Shown in pieces: positions 55,871-64,000 of a stretch of 64,000 nucleotides of DNA (the stretch's first letter is position 1; every line of letters begins with the position of its first letter). The position numbers and the translations under genes are program-made. The notes beneath the pieces were generated by a model that was given only the letters and a program-made list of their open reading frames with translations, made no database searches and had not been told where the DNA came from. This stretch comes from an uncultured Nostocoides sp. (lineage in GTDB: Bacteria; Actinomycetota; Actinomycetes; Actinomycetales; Dermatophilaceae). Location of the stretch: the NCBI GenBank assembly GCA_937873315.1, contig CALMQX010000006.1:1-64000 (forward strand), in the 5' to 3' direction.

Positions 55871-55987
55871 TATTCTTGTGAGGTTGCCCTGGCCGCGGAC
55901 GCCTGTCCTCCGGCCGCGGCAGCGATGCACACCCTCCTGTCACGGACCGACCGTGACCGCCTGAGACCAAAGGAGGCGGGTTAGCGC
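55871..55987 (+). promoter_or_regulatory. rpsF promoter and structured leader
   Basis: TATTCT (55871-55876) is a good -10 box; a leader of about 105 nt follows. It has two hairpins: GCCGCGG/CCGCGGC (55892-55898 with 55914-55920) and TCACGG-accga-CCGTGA (55940-55956), then AAAGGAGG before the ATG. S6-S18 autoregulatory leaders with such hairpins are known upstream of rpsF in other bacteria; whether this is one is not shown. Confidence 0.5.
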
Positions 55988-56275
55988 ATGCGTCAGTACG
56001 AACTCATGGTCATCCTCGACCCAGAGCTCGACGACCGGACCGTCCAGCCGCAGCTGGACAAGTTCCTCAAGGTGGTGACCAAGGATGGCGGCACTGTTGA
56101 CGCCGTCGACATTTGGGGCCGCCGTCGTCTGGCCTACGAAATCAAGAAGAAGCCCGAAGGCATCTACGCCGTCGTGAACTTCACCTCCGAGCCCGCCACG
56201 GCCAAGGAGCTGGACCGTCAGCTCGGCCTCAGCGAGACGGTGATGCGGACCAAGCTCCTGCGCGCCGACGCCTGA
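55988..56275 (+). CDS. rpsF: 30S ribosomal protein S6
   Basis: 95 residues, normal for actinobacteria. Signature [20 protein letters not shown] at the start, [19 protein letters not shown] in the middle, and [12 protein letters not shown] at the end. S6 forms a pair with S18 (rpsR downstream) in the 30S subunit. It begins the rpsF-ssb-rpsR-rplI operon, 15 bp before ssb. Confidence 0.98.
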   Translation: MRQYELMVILDPELDDRTVQPQLDKFLKVVTKDGGTVDAVDIWGRRRLAYEIKKKPEGIYAVVNFTSEPATAKELDRQLGLSETVMRTKLLRADA

Positions 56276-56290
56276 GACGGAGGCTGACCG

Positions 56291-56899
56291 ATGGCAGGCG
56301 AGACCACGATCACGATCGTCGGCAACCTCACGGCCGACCCGGAGCTGCGCTTCACCCCCTCGGGTGCGGCCGTCGCCAACTTCACTGTCGCCTCGACGCC
56401 CCGTGCGTTCGACCGGCAGAGCAACGAGTGGAAGGACGGCGAAACGCTGTTCATGCGCTGCTCGGTGTGGCGTGAGGCTGCGGAGAATGTCGCCGAGTCC
56501 CTCACTCGGGGCACCCGGGTCGTCGTCACGGGCCGACTGAAGTCGCGCTCGTACGAGACCAAGGAAGGCGAGAAGCGCACCGTTGTGGAGATGGATGTCG
56601 ACGAAGTCGGCCCGTCCCTGCGGTACGCCTCAGCCAAGGTCACCAAGGCCCAGCGTGGCGGCGGTGGCGGTGGCTTCGGTGGCCAGGGTGGTGGCGGGTT
56701 TGAAGACCCGTGGGCCACTGGCGGTCAGGGCAACCAGGGCGGCGGGCAGCAGTCCTCCGGCAACCAGGGTGGCTGGAACCAGCAGTCCGGTCAGGGCGGT
56801 CAAGGCGGCTCTGGCGGTCAAGGTGGCCAAGGAAACCAGGGTGGTCAGGGCGGTCCGCAGCAGTGGAATGGCCCCAGTTACGACGAGCCGCCGTTCTAA
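56291..56899 (+). CDS. ssb: Single-stranded DNA-binding protein
   Basis: 202 residues. OB-fold: [45 protein letters not shown], and [16 protein letters not shown]. The C-terminal half is a Gly/Gln/Asn-rich linker (GGQGGGGF repeats). The extreme tail YDEPPF ends in the acidic partner-binding tip (D-E-P-P-F). It coats ssDNA at replication forks and recruits repair enzymes. Confidence 0.98.
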   Translation: MAGETTITIVGNLTADPELRFTPSGAAVANFTVASTPRAFDRQSNEWKDGETLFMRCSVWREAAENVAESLTRGTRVVVTGRLKSRSYETKEGEKRTVVEMDVDEVGPSLRYASAKVTKAQRGGGGGGFGGQGGGGFEDPWATGGQGNQGGGQQSSGNQGGWNQQSGQGGQGGSGGQGGQGNQGGQGGPQQWNGPSYDEPPF

Positions 56900-57037
56900 G
56901 TCTCCGGGCGCCCGCGCCTCACCGTCTTCCACCTGCGGTGGCAGACACCAGATACATATCGCAGAAACGTTCCGATGCGAGGGACTGGTCCTTCGACCGC
57001 ATCGCATCGCGCATGACATCAAGGAGAAGCACCCATC

Positions 57038-57274
57038 ATGGCTAAGCCCCCCGTGCGCAAGCCCAAGAAGAAGGCGAATCCGCTCAAGATCGCCAAGGTC
57101 GAGAACATCGACTACAAGGACGCCGCGCTGCTGCGCAAGTTCATCTCCGACCGCGGCAAGATCCGCGCCCGCCGCGTGACCGGCGTCTCCGTCCAGGAGC
57201 AGCGCCTCATCGCGAACGCGGTGAAGAACGCCCGCGAGGTCGCCCTGCTCCCGTACTCCAGCTCGTCGCGCTGA
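57038..57274 (+). CDS. rpsR: 30S ribosomal protein S18
   Basis: 78 residues: [21 protein letters not shown], then [20 protein letters not shown]. The N-terminal zinc-binding cysteines found in some S18 copies are absent (C-minus type), so no zinc is needed. It lies 139 bp after ssb and 33 bp before rplI. Confidence 0.97.
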   Translation: MAKPPVRKPKKKANPLKIAKVENIDYKDAALLRKFISDRGKIRARRVTGVSVQEQRLIANAVKNAREVALLPYSSSSR

Positions 57275-57306
57275 CGCGCCCAACGGCATACGAAAGGCAG
57301 AACGAG

Positions 57307-57753
57307 ATGAAGGTCATTCTCACCCACGAGGTCTCCGGCCTCGGCGCCGCCGGTGACGTCGTTGACGTCAAGGACGGCTACGCCCGCAACTTCCTCTTCC
57401 GCCGCGGACTCGCGACGGCGTGGACCAAGGGCGGCCAGAAGCAGGTCGACGCGATCGCCAAGGGCCGTGAGGTCCGCGCGGTGAAGTCCTTTGAGGACGC
57501 TCAGTCCATGAAGGGTTCGCTCGAGGCGAGCACCGTCCGCGTCGCTGCGCACGCTGGTGCTGGCGGCCGGCTCTTTGGCGCCGTGTCAACCGCGGACATC
57601 GCGGCAGCCGTCAAGGCCGCTGGCGGGCCCGCGCTGGACAAGCGCACGATCGAGGTTCCGACCCCGATCAAGTCGGTCGGCTCGCACACCGCCCTGGTGC
57701 GCTTGCACCCGGAGGTTCGCGCCACGGTCGCGCTCGACGTCGTCGCCGGCTGA
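57307..57753 (+). CDS. rplI: 50S ribosomal protein L9
   Basis: 148 residues with the N-terminal L9 domain ([36 protein letters not shown]), the long connecting helix, and the C-terminal domain ([31 protein letters not shown]). It is the last gene of the rpsF operon; two strong hairpins follow. Confidence 0.97.
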   Translation: MKVILTHEVSGLGAAGDVVDVKDGYARNFLFRRGLATAWTKGGQKQVDAIAKGREVRAVKSFEDAQSMKGSLEASTVRVAAHAGAGGRLFGAVSTADIAAAVKAAGGPALDKRTIEVPTPIKSVGSHTALVRLHPEVRATVALDVVAG

Positions 57754-57773
57754 CGCACTTCCAGCTTTCCCCA

Positions 57774-57816
57774 CAGGACCGGGGATTTCGGGGTCACCCC
57801 GAAATCCCCGGTCCTG
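57774..57816. terminator. Perfect 21-bp palindrome downstream of rplI (first of a pair)
   Basis: The 43-bp sequence has two exact 21-base arms around a single C. The inner part reads GGATTTCGGGGT and its complement, shared with the next palindrome. It lies just after rplI and may terminate the operon. Confidence 0.9.
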
Positions 57817-57838
57817 CGCACTTTCTTTCCCTGCAGTT

Positions 57839-57871
57839 CTCGGGATTTCGGGGTGACCCCGAAATCCCGAG
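57839..57871. terminator. Perfect 16-bp palindrome (second of the pair)
   Basis: Arms CTCGGGATTTCGGGGT and ACCCCGAAATCCCGAG around one G, 22 bp after the first palindrome. The two share the core GGGATTTCGGGGT. Two near-identical hairpins in a row suggest a duplicated element and not just a terminator. Confidence 0.9.
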
Positions 57872-57933
57872 GCGGGCGGGAGGGAAGGAGGGCGGTCGGG
57901 CGGATGTCGGTGGGGCGGCATACCGTATGCCGC

Positions 57934-59373
57934 ATGCCCGCCTCCCAGCCCAGCCGCACGACGCGCTCCTCCCGCAGCGTCGCGGCATACCGCTGTGCCG
58001 AGTGCGGGTGGCAGACCAGCAAGTGGGTGGGCCGCTGCGGTGAATGCCAAGCGTGGGGGACCGTCGCCGAAAGCGGAGCCGGAGCCGCCCGCCCTCGCAC
58101 GACCGCTGCCACCCGCCTGGACCGCCCGGCCGTGCCGATCATGGAGGTCGATGCCACGCACGCGACCGCCCGCCCGACCGGGGTCGCCGAGTTCGACCGA
58201 GTGCTCGGCGGCGGGCTCGTGCCCGGTGCCGTGGTGCTCGTGGCCGGCGAGCCCGGAATCGGCAAGTCCACGCTGCTGCTGGATGTGGCCGCCCGCGCGG
58301 CCCGGGACACCGGCGACCCGCACCCCGCCGCAGGAACCGATCGTGAGCGCCGCGTCCTTTACGTCACCGGTGAGGAGTCCGCTGCCCAGGTCCGCGGCCG
58401 CGCCGAGCGTATTGAGGCCCTCGCCCGCACTCTCTATCTCGCCAGCGAGACCGATCTGGCGGCCGTACTGGGCCAGATGGAGCAACTGCAGCCCGAGCTG
58501 GTCATCGTGGACTCGGTTCAAACCATTGCCAGCGCGGAGGTCGAGGGCTCGGCCGGCAATGTCAGTCAGGTTCGCGAGGTCGCCGGCGCCCTCATCGCCG
58601 CCGCCAAGGCCTCGGGCGCGGCCGTCCTGCTCGTCGGCCACGTCACCAAGGACGGCTCCATCGCCGGCCCCCGCACCCTGGAGCACCTGGTCGACGTGGT
58701 GGTCCAGTTCGAGGGCGACCGGCATTCGCGGCTGCGCCTCATCCGCGCGGTCAAGAACCGCTTCGGCCCCACCGACGAGGTCGGCTGTTTCGATCTCTCG
58801 GATGTCGGCATCACCGGTCTGACCGATCCGAGCGCCCTCTTCCTCTCGGCCCGGACCGCAGAGGTCCCCGGCACCTGTGTCACCGTGACGCTCGAGGGTC
58901 GCCGGCCACTGGTCACCGAGGTGCAGGCACTGGCCACGCAGTCCTCACTCTCGCAACCGCGACGGGCAACCTCGGGCCTGGATGGCGCCCGAGTCAACAT
59001 GATCCTCGCGGTCCTGGATAAGCGTGCTCGAGCCCCCATCGCCGGACGGGATGCCTACTTGTCCACGGTTGGTGGCGTTCGACTCACCGAGCCGGCCGCC
59101 GATCTGGCCATCGCGCTCGCCCTGGCCAGCGCCATCACCGATCGGCCCATCCCCGTGGGCACGGTCGCCTTTGGCGAGCTCGGGCTTGCCGGGGAGATCC
59201 GCCCGGTGACCGGGCCTTCTCGGCGCCTGGCCGAAGCAGCCAGGTTGGGATTCACCCGAGCCGTGGTCCCGACAGGGACGATGGGCATCGGTCCGTTGCC
59301 GCTCGGCATGGAGGTCATCGAGGTCGCCAATCTCTTGGAGGCCGTCACCACCGGACTGCGCTCGGTGGGTTGA
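57934..59373 (+). CDS. radA: DNA repair protein RadA
   Basis: 479 residues from ATG 57934; longer frames start inside the palindromes. N-terminal zinc finger YRCAECGWQTSKWVGRCGEC, RecA-like Walker A GEPGIGKST, the RadA motif KNRFG, and a C-terminal Lon-like domain (DLAIALALASAIT, FGELGLAGEIRPV). It processes recombination intermediates and branch migration. Two copies of the window's octamer form a palindrome right before the start (57916-57932). No ribosome site is visible. Confidence 0.96.
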   Translation: MPASQPSRTTRSSRSVAAYRCAECGWQTSKWVGRCGECQAWGTVAESGAGAARPRTTAATRLDRPAVPIMEVDATHATARPTGVAEFDRVLGGGLVPGAVVLVAGEPGIGKSTLLLDVAARAARDTGDPHPAAGTDRERRVLYVTGEESAAQVRGRAERIEALARTLYLASETDLAAVLGQMEQLQPELVIVDSVQTIASAEVEGSAGNVSQVREVAGALIAAAKASGAAVLLVGHVTKDGSIAGPRTLEHLVDVVVQFEGDRHSRLRLIRAVKNRFGPTDEVGCFDLSDVGITGLTDPSALFLSARTAEVPGTCVTVTLEGRRPLVTEVQALATQSSLSQPRRATSGLDGARVNMILAVLDKRARAPIAGRDAYLSTVGGVRLTEPAADLAIALALASAITDRPIPVGTVAFGELGLAGEIRPVTGPSRRLAEAARLGFTRAVVPTGTMGIGPLPLGMEVIEVANLLEAVTTGLRSVG

Positions 59374-59401
59374 CGACGCACCGGTGGGTTGACGACGCAC
59401 C
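59364..59401 (+). repeat. 19-bp tandem duplication at the radA stop
   Basis: GGTGGGTTGACGACGCACC occurs twice back to back (59364-59382 and 59383-59401), the first copy carrying the radA stop. Short repeats of GGCTCGGCGGCA follow near 59430. The gap to disA (207 bp) otherwise shows only one octamer at 59511. Confidence 0.9.
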
Positions 59402-59579
59402 GGTTGCTTAACTGCACCCTCAGTTGCTCGGCGGCAGGCTCGGCGGCAGGCTCGGCTGCTTGACCGCCCCCTCGGTTAGACTCGGTTCTCGGGAGCTCTT
59501 GGGGTTCGGGGTATGCCGTGCGCCCGGGGCCGCTCATCTCCACTTGCCTTCGCCCGCGACAACCTGAGGACGCACCCCC

Positions 59580-60665
59580 GTGGCTCACGTTCACCACGCC
59601 GACGACGAACTCCTGCGGAGCACCCTGGCGGCCGTCGCCCCCGGTACTGAATTGCGTGATGGGCTCGAGCGCATCTTGCGGGGTCGGACCGGCGCGCTGA
59701 TCGTGCTGGGACAGGACAAGACCGTCGACCACATCGCCACCGGCGGCTTCCCTCTCGAGATCGAGTTCTCCGCGACGCGGCTGCGCGAGCTGGCCAAAAT
59801 GGACGGCGCCATCGTCTGCGACAAGGACGTCACCCGCATCCTGCGCGCGGCCACCCAGTTGGTCCCCGATGCCAAGATCGAAACCAGTGAATCCGGCACC
59901 CGCCACCGCACTGCCGAGCGCGTCGCGAAGCAGACTGGCTACCCGGTGGTCAGCGTCAGCCAGTCGATGCGGATCATTGCGCTCTATGTCGCGGGCCGAC
60001 GAGTGGTCCTGGAGGACTCCAGCGCGATCCTCAGTCGAGCCAACCAGGCCCTGCAAACCCTGGAGCGCTACAAGCAGCGACTCGACGAGGTCACCGGCAC
60101 CCTGTCGGCCTTGGAGATCGAGGACCTGGTGACCGTGCGCGATGTCGCCAACGTCCTCCAACGGGTGGAGATGGTGCGGCGGATCAAGGACGAGATCGTC
60201 GACTACGTCGTGCAACTCGGCACCGATGGTCGGCTGCTCTCCCTGCAGTTGGAGGAACTCACCGGCGGGCTTTCGGACGATCTCGGACTCGTCGTACGCG
60301 ACTACCTTCCGGCCAGCCGAGGGAGCAAGGCCTTCGACAAGGCGATCGCGGCCCTGACGGCCATCGACTCCACCGAGCTGCTCGACCCGACCGCGGGCGC
60401 TCGCGCCCTGGGCTTCAGTGTCTCCGGTGACGCTCTCGACTCCAGTGTCAGCCCGCTCGGTTACCGGATGCTCTCCAAAGTGCCGCGGCTGCCCGTGGCG
60501 ATCGTCGAGCGCCTGGTCGAGCACTTCGGTTCCCTGCAGAAGCTCCTGGCCGCCAACATCGACGACCTCATGGCCGTCGATGGGGTCGGTGAGGGCCGCG
60601 CTCGGGTTGTCCGTGAGGGTCTGTCACGACTGGCCGAGTCGAGCATTCTCGAGCGCTACGTCTGA
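59580..60665 (+). CDS. disA: DNA integrity scanning protein / diadenylate cyclase DisA
   Basis: 361 residues from GTG 59580. DAC domain with the DGA motif (D75-G76-A77, KMDGAIVCD) and RHR motif (R108-H109-R110, SGTRHRTAE). Then comes a helical spine and a C-terminal HhH domain (LLAANIDDLMAVDGVGEGRARVV). It makes c-di-AMP and pauses at branched DNA. Following radA is the usual actinobacterial order, and RadA inhibits DisA activity in several species. Confidence 0.97.
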   Translation: MAHVHHADDELLRSTLAAVAPGTELRDGLERILRGRTGALIVLGQDKTVDHIATGGFPLEIEFSATRLRELAKMDGAIVCDKDVTRILRAATQLVPDAKIETSESGTRHRTAERVAKQTGYPVVSVSQSMRIIALYVAGRRVVLEDSSAILSRANQALQTLERYKQRLDEVTGTLSALEIEDLVTVRDVANVLQRVEMVRRIKDEIVDYVVQLGTDGRLLSLQLEELTGGLSDDLGLVVRDYLPASRGSKAFDKAIAALTAIDSTELLDPTAGARALGFSVSGDALDSSVSPLGYRMLSKVPRLPVAIVERLVEHFGSLQKLLAANIDDLMAVDGVGEGRARVVREGLSRLAESSILERYV

Positions 60666-60670
60666 GCCTC

Positions 60671-61579
60671 GTGGCCGCACCCGTCCGCCTGCTCCACGAG
60701 CGGATCCTGTCCTGGTATGCCGCCAACGCACGGGTGCTGCCGTGGCGCGATGGTCGTACCTCGCCGTGGGGGGTGCTCGTCTCCGAGGTCATGCTCCAAC
60801 AGACTCCGGTGGCCCGAGTCGAGCCGGTGTGGCGGACCTGGATGGAGCGTTGGCCGACACCGGCCGCCTTGGCCGCTGAGTCGCCGGGTGAGGTCGTGCG
60901 GGCCTGGGGACGGCTGGGCTACCCCCGACGGGCGCTGCGACTGCATCAGGCCGCCTCGGTCATCGTCAGTGAGTACCACGGTGACCTGCCCAGTGAGCAG
61001 AGCGCGCTGCGCGAACTACCGGGCATCGGCGAGTACACCGCCGCGGCGGTTGCGGCATTCGGCTTCGGCGCGGACGCCGTTGTGGTGGATACCAATGTTC
61101 GCCGCGTCCTGGCCCGCGTCGTCGGCGGTGAGGCTCAGGCCGCGCCAGCGCTGACGCGGGCCGAGTGGCGTCGGGCCGCTGACGCCGTGCCGGCGGATCG
61201 GCAGGAGTCGGTGACCTGGAATGTCGCGGTCATGGAGCTGGGGGCGCTCATCTGCACGGCGCGAACGCCCCGGTGTCCTCAATGCCCGGTCCGCGACCTG
61301 TGCGCGTGGTCGATCGCCGGCTCACCGGCGTATGCCGGCCCGCCGCGTCGCGGGCAGGCCTGGGCCGGCACCGATCGACAGGTACGGGGCGCGGTGCTGG
61401 GCGCACTGCGCCACGCCGAGGGCCCGTTGCACCGAGCAGCCATCGACGCTGCTTTGGACGCGCTCTCGCCGATGCCAGGAATCCGTCAGCGCGATCGCGC
61501 GGTCAGCTCGTTGATTGAGGATGGTCTCGTGGAAGTCAGCCGGCGCGGCGGTGAGCAGTTCCTCGGGCTGCCGTTGTGA
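60671..61579 (+). CDS. mutY: A/G-specific adenine glycosylase MutY
   Basis: 302 residues from GTG 60671. Catalytic glutamate E39 in SEVMLQQTPVARV, HhH LPGIGEYTAAAVAAFGFG, catalytic Asp D140 in VVVDTNVRRVLAR, and the [4Fe-4S] ligands C195, C202, C205 and C211 (C-x6-C-x2-C-x5-C). It removes A opposite 8-oxoG. It lacks the Nudix-like C-terminal recognition domain of the long form, as common in actinobacteria. Its stop overlaps a possible upstream start of the MOSC gene. Confidence 0.96.
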   Translation: MAAPVRLLHERILSWYAANARVLPWRDGRTSPWGVLVSEVMLQQTPVARVEPVWRTWMERWPTPAALAAESPGEVVRAWGRLGYPRRALRLHQAASVIVSEYHGDLPSEQSALRELPGIGEYTAAAVAAFGFGADAVVVDTNVRRVLARVVGGEAQAAPALTRAEWRRAADAVPADRQESVTWNVAVMELGALICTARTPRCPQCPVRDLCAWSIAGSPAYAGPPRRGQAWAGTDRQVRGAVLGALRHAEGPLHRAAIDAALDALSPMPGIRQRDRAVSSLIEDGLVEVSRRGGEQFLGLPL

Positions 61580-61602
61580 CGGCTGTCGGTCATACTGGGC
61601 AC

Positions 61603-62193
61603 GTGAATCCGCACGCCGCCCTGCACCGAACCAGGGCCGAGTTGGAGGCTTCGCTGGGGGAACTCGACGCGGCGCCCAAGGACGAGGGACAGCTGGAGCT
61701 GGTCGTTGCCCGACCGGCTTCTGGCGAGCGGGCCATCCTCGACGAGGGTCTGCTCCACCGTGACATCGGCCTGGTCGGGGACGTCTGGCATGAGGACGTG
61801 AGCAGCCGCGCGCAGAGCAGCGATCGGGACCGCCTCATGCAGATCACGGTGATGAGTGCCCGGATGGTGCGGATCCTCGCAGGGGATGACGTGAACCGTC
61901 AGGCCCTTGCCGGTGATCAGTTGTATGTCGACCTTGACCTCTCGCACGAGAGTTTGCCGGCCGGCAGCCGGCTCGTGTTTGGTGATCCTTCGGCCAGGGG
62001 GGCCGTCATCGAGGTGAACGAGGAACCGCACACCGGGTGCGCTTCCTTTGTCGAGCGCTTCGGTGCCGACGCTATGCGTTTCGTCAACGGCCGCGAAGGT
62101 CGAGCGCGCCGGCTGCGGGGGCTGCATGCCGTCGTCGTTCAGGCAGGGGCAGTCCGGCCCGGAGACCCCGTGAAGGTGGTTCGGCCGGGGTGA
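61603..62193 (+). CDS. MOSC domain protein
   Basis: 196 residues from GTG 61603 (VNPHAALHRTRAELEASL); a CATACT box lies just upstream, and an alternative GTG at 61576 overlaps mutY. The MOSC (molybdenum cofactor sulfurase C-terminal) fold is seen in QLYVDLDLSHESLPAGSRLVF, the conserved Cys segment EPHTGCASFVERFG (reactive cysteine), and LHAVVVQAGAVRPGDPVKVV. MOSC proteins carry sulfur to metal cofactors; the partner is unknown. It lies between mutY and a secreted protease. Confidence 0.88.
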   Translation: MNPHAALHRTRAELEASLGELDAAPKDEGQLELVVARPASGERAILDEGLLHRDIGLVGDVWHEDVSSRAQSSDRDRLMQITVMSARMVRILAGDDVNRQALAGDQLYVDLDLSHESLPAGSRLVFGDPSARGAVIEVNEEPHTGCASFVERFGADAMRFVNGREGRARRLRGLHAVVVQAGAVRPGDPVKVVRPG

Positions 62194-62195
62194 GC

Positions 62196-64000
62196 ATGCG
62201 CAGGGTAAGAGCGGCCATGGTTGCGGCGGCCGTGGCTGGTGTTGTCGGGTTTGCCGGGGCTCTCCCGGCGGCGGCGGCCCAAGATGGGCTGACGGTGTCC
62301 TCCGAGAGCGTGTACACGGTGACCGCCGGCGCCAAGGCGGTCAAAGGCGAGATCACCGTGACCGTCAAGAACGTCACGCCCAGCCAGGGCAATACGTTCT
62401 ACTACTGGGCGGACTACTCCATCCCGATCCCCAAGGGCTCGAAGAACATCAAGGCCACCTCGCAAGGCAGTGCGCTCACCGTGCGCACGGAGAGTTCTGA
62501 CTACCCGTCGGAGATCCAGGCGGTGGTCGTCTTCCCTGCCCGGTTGCTCTACGGGCACTCCCTCACGTTCACGCTGAGCTTCGACATCGTCGGGGCGCCT
62601 CCACGGTCGAGCAATCTGACTCGCCTCAGCCCGGGCTATGCCTCGTTCACGGTGATCGGTCCTGGCGACCCGGGCGCCATGAAGGTCACGGTGGTGGCCC
62701 CGAAGTCCTACGAAGTCGACTCATCGAGCAAAGAGTTCACCGAGGACGTGAGCGGGGATACCCGCACGTTGTCGGCCACCCAGTCACCGGGTGGCGACTG
62801 GTTCTGGGCGCTCGTGACAGCCCGCGATCCGCGGCAGATCGATGAGACACCGCTGCGGATCGGGGACAACGCGCTCACCCTGGAGGCCTACCCCGGGGAT
62901 ACCGAGTGGTCGCGATTCGTCGGCACCACGATGTCCAAGGGCGTGCCCGTCCTGGAGCGTTTGGTCGGCACACCGTGGCCCGGCGAGCTTCGGCGAGTGC
63001 GGGAGGACAGCTCGGTGCGTTTGCATGGCCTGGGCGGCTACTTTGATCCGCAGGACGACGAGATTGTCATCGGTGAGGACCTGGACACCGCTCTGCTCTT
63101 CCACGAGACCAGCCACGCGTGGGTCAATGGCTCCATCTTCGACGCCCGCTGGATGTACGAAGGCCTGGCCGAGTTGCTGGCCCAGAAGGCCGTGAAGGCG
63201 ACCGGGGGTACTCCCGACGCGACCCCGACCATCGCCCGAGACGCCCCGCACAATCAACCGCTGTCCCAGTGGCGCGAACTCTTGGGCGGTGACTCCGGCG
63301 ATCCCGACACATACGGTTACCCGGCCTCCCAACGAGTGATGACGGAGTTGTTCAAGGGGGCCAGCGATGCGGAGATGGCAGCAATCCTCAAGGCTGCCCT
63401 GGCCGGCGACACGGCATACGACTACGCCGGTGGCACGCTGCAGCGGGGAGTGACCGACTGGCGTGGTTTCCTGGATCTCGTCGAGTCTGGCGGAGGCAAC
63501 CCGAACTCGGCTCAAGTGCTGAGTACGTGGGTCCTGGACGACGACGAGAAGGCCCAACTCAAGGGTCGGCCTCAGGCCCGCAAGGCGTATGCCGCCATCG
63601 ACTCAGCCGATGGCGCCTGGCTGCCGCCGATGGGGCTGCGGCTGCCGATGACCTCGTGGAGCTTTGAGAAGGCTCAGACAGTCGCCAGCCAGATCACCAG
63701 CGCGGCACCGCTGGCCCAAGCCGTTCAGCAGGCAGCCAAGTCTGGTGGGCTCACCGTCCCGAAGGCGGTCGTGCAGTTGTACGAGGCGGCCGAGAAGGAC
63801 GCCGATCTGCGGGCCTTGGCTGCCACCATGACGGCCGCGCGGGACGCGACCACGGATGTCGTCGGCGCGACCGCAGCAGCGACGGAGCAGCGAAACATCC
63901 TCGGGGACCTAGGTGCTCGCGTCCTTGGAGTTGAAGGCGACGCGCAAAGCGCGGCCACGGCATACGCCGCGGGGTCACTGGCGGAGGCCAGCACGACGGG
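62196..64000 (+). CDS. Secreted gluzincin (M1-like) metalloprotease, 3' end outside window
   Basis: About 601 residues visible from ATG 62196 (GTG 62190 also in frame), cut by the window end. Signal peptide AAMVAAAVAGVVGFAGALPAAAA. The first domain is beta-rich (SVYTVTAGAKAVKGEITVTV). The zinc site is LLFHETSHAWVNGSI with H303, E304, H307 and the third ligand E322 in RWMYEGLAELLA, typical of gluzincins such as M1 and M61. After it comes a helical region. No aminopeptidase GAMEN motif is seen, so peptidase type is uncertain. Its start follows the MOSC gene directly. Confidence 0.85.
   Translation, partial: MRRVRAAMVAAAVAGVVGFAGALPAAAAQDGLTVSSESVYTVTAGAKAVKGEITVTVKNVTPSQGNTFYYWADYSIPIPKGSKNIKATSQGSALTVRTESSDYPSEIQAVVVFPARLLYGHSLTFTLSFDIVGAPPRSSNLTRLSPGYASFTVIGPGDPGAMKVTVVAPKSYEVDSSSKEFTEDVSGDTRTLSATQSPGGDWFWALVTARDPRQIDETPLRIGDNALTLEAYPGDTEWSRFVGTTMSKGVPVLERLVGTPWPGELRRVREDSSVRLHGLGGYFDPQDDEIVIGEDLDTALLFHETSHAWVNGSIFDARWMYEGLAELLAQKAVKATGGTPDATPTIARDAPHNQPLSQWRELLGGDSGDPDTYGYPASQRVMTELFKGASDAEMAAILKAALAGDTAYDYAGGTLQRGVTDWRGFLDLVESGGGNPNSAQVLSTWVLDDDEKAQLKGRPQARKAYAAIDSADGAWLPPMGLRLPMTSWSFEKAQTVASQITSAAPLAQAVQQAAKSGGLTVPKAVVQLYEAAEKDADLRALAATMTAARDATTDVVGATAAATEQRNILGDLGARVLGVEGDAQSAATAYAAGSLAEASTT

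Overview
The window is high-GC actinobacterial chromosome that carries the replication origin. The best fit is Micrococcales, probably Intrasporangiaceae or Dermatophilaceae (Janibacter, Tetrasphaera or Phycicoccus-like). That placement rests on gene order and protein style and was not tested by a search. From the right side of the origin outward the order is rpmH-rnpA-yidD-yidC-jag-rsmG-parA-parB, then (opposite strand) trxA-trxB-anti-sigma-sigM-pseudokinase-murJ-DUF6049-Nudix, then pcnA. Leftward from dnaA it is dnaN-gnd-recF-dciA, then gyrB-gyrA-DUF3566-tRNA-Ile-DLW39-tRNA-Ala. The dnaA-dnaN gap (30117-30654) holds the DnaA boxes, and three perfect parS sites lie at 35.0-36.1 kb.

Layout. 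1-3.8 kb: right end of an accessory, defence-like operon (HNH/GmrSD-type fragment plus a HEPN-DUF499 ATPase). 3.9-8.35 kb: metabolic genes, including a promoter with twin palindromic operators driving a three-gene unit (membrane protein, SnoaL-like, SDR). 8.6-14.6 kb: accessory block with a C5 methyltransferase and a probable restriction enzyme, decayed remnants of three genes, and an XRE / ImmA-IrrE metallopeptidase / PIN cassette. It ends at a 17-bp copy of the tRNA-Ala 3' end, which looks like an attachment-site scar. 14.7-20.5 kb: tRNA-Ala, DLW39, tRNA-Ile, DUF3566, gyrA, gyrB. 20.7-25.6 kb: acetyltransferase, thioesterase, an M4 protease apparently fused to an emfourin inhibitor domain, a sterol-desaturase-like enzyme and an enoyl-CoA hydratase. 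25.6-25.8 kb: a 100-bp inverted repeat beside a second cluster of DnaA boxes. 25.9-32.1 kb: DUF1801, dciA, recF, gnd, dnaN, oriC, dnaA. 32.5-38 kb: rpmH to parB. 38.1-47.2 kb: thioredoxin / sigM / MurJ cluster. 47.3-55.8 kb: pcnA, a biotinyl carrier, a zinc-ribbon membrane protein, repeats, ino1, PadR, a class A PBP and a polytopic membrane protein. 56-57.8 kb: rpsF-ssb-rpsR-rplI. 57.9-64 kb: radA, disA, mutY, a MOSC protein and a secreted gluzincin metalloprotease that runs off the end.

The most striking global signal is the octamer GTATGCCG / CGGCATAC. I counted 53 exact copies by eye (27 on +, 26 on -), against about two expected from base composition. It sits in coding sequence in more than one reading frame and in gaps, is orientation-neutral, often forces rare codons (TAT, GCA), and is missing from 1-4.5 kb and 9.03-14.84 kb, the two accessory segments. 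It behaves like a lineage-specific genome word, as uptake sequences or HIP1 do in other bacteria; its role is unknown to me. All motifs, residue numbers and counts come from reading the sequence. Family names come from recognising motifs and gene order, not from database searches.
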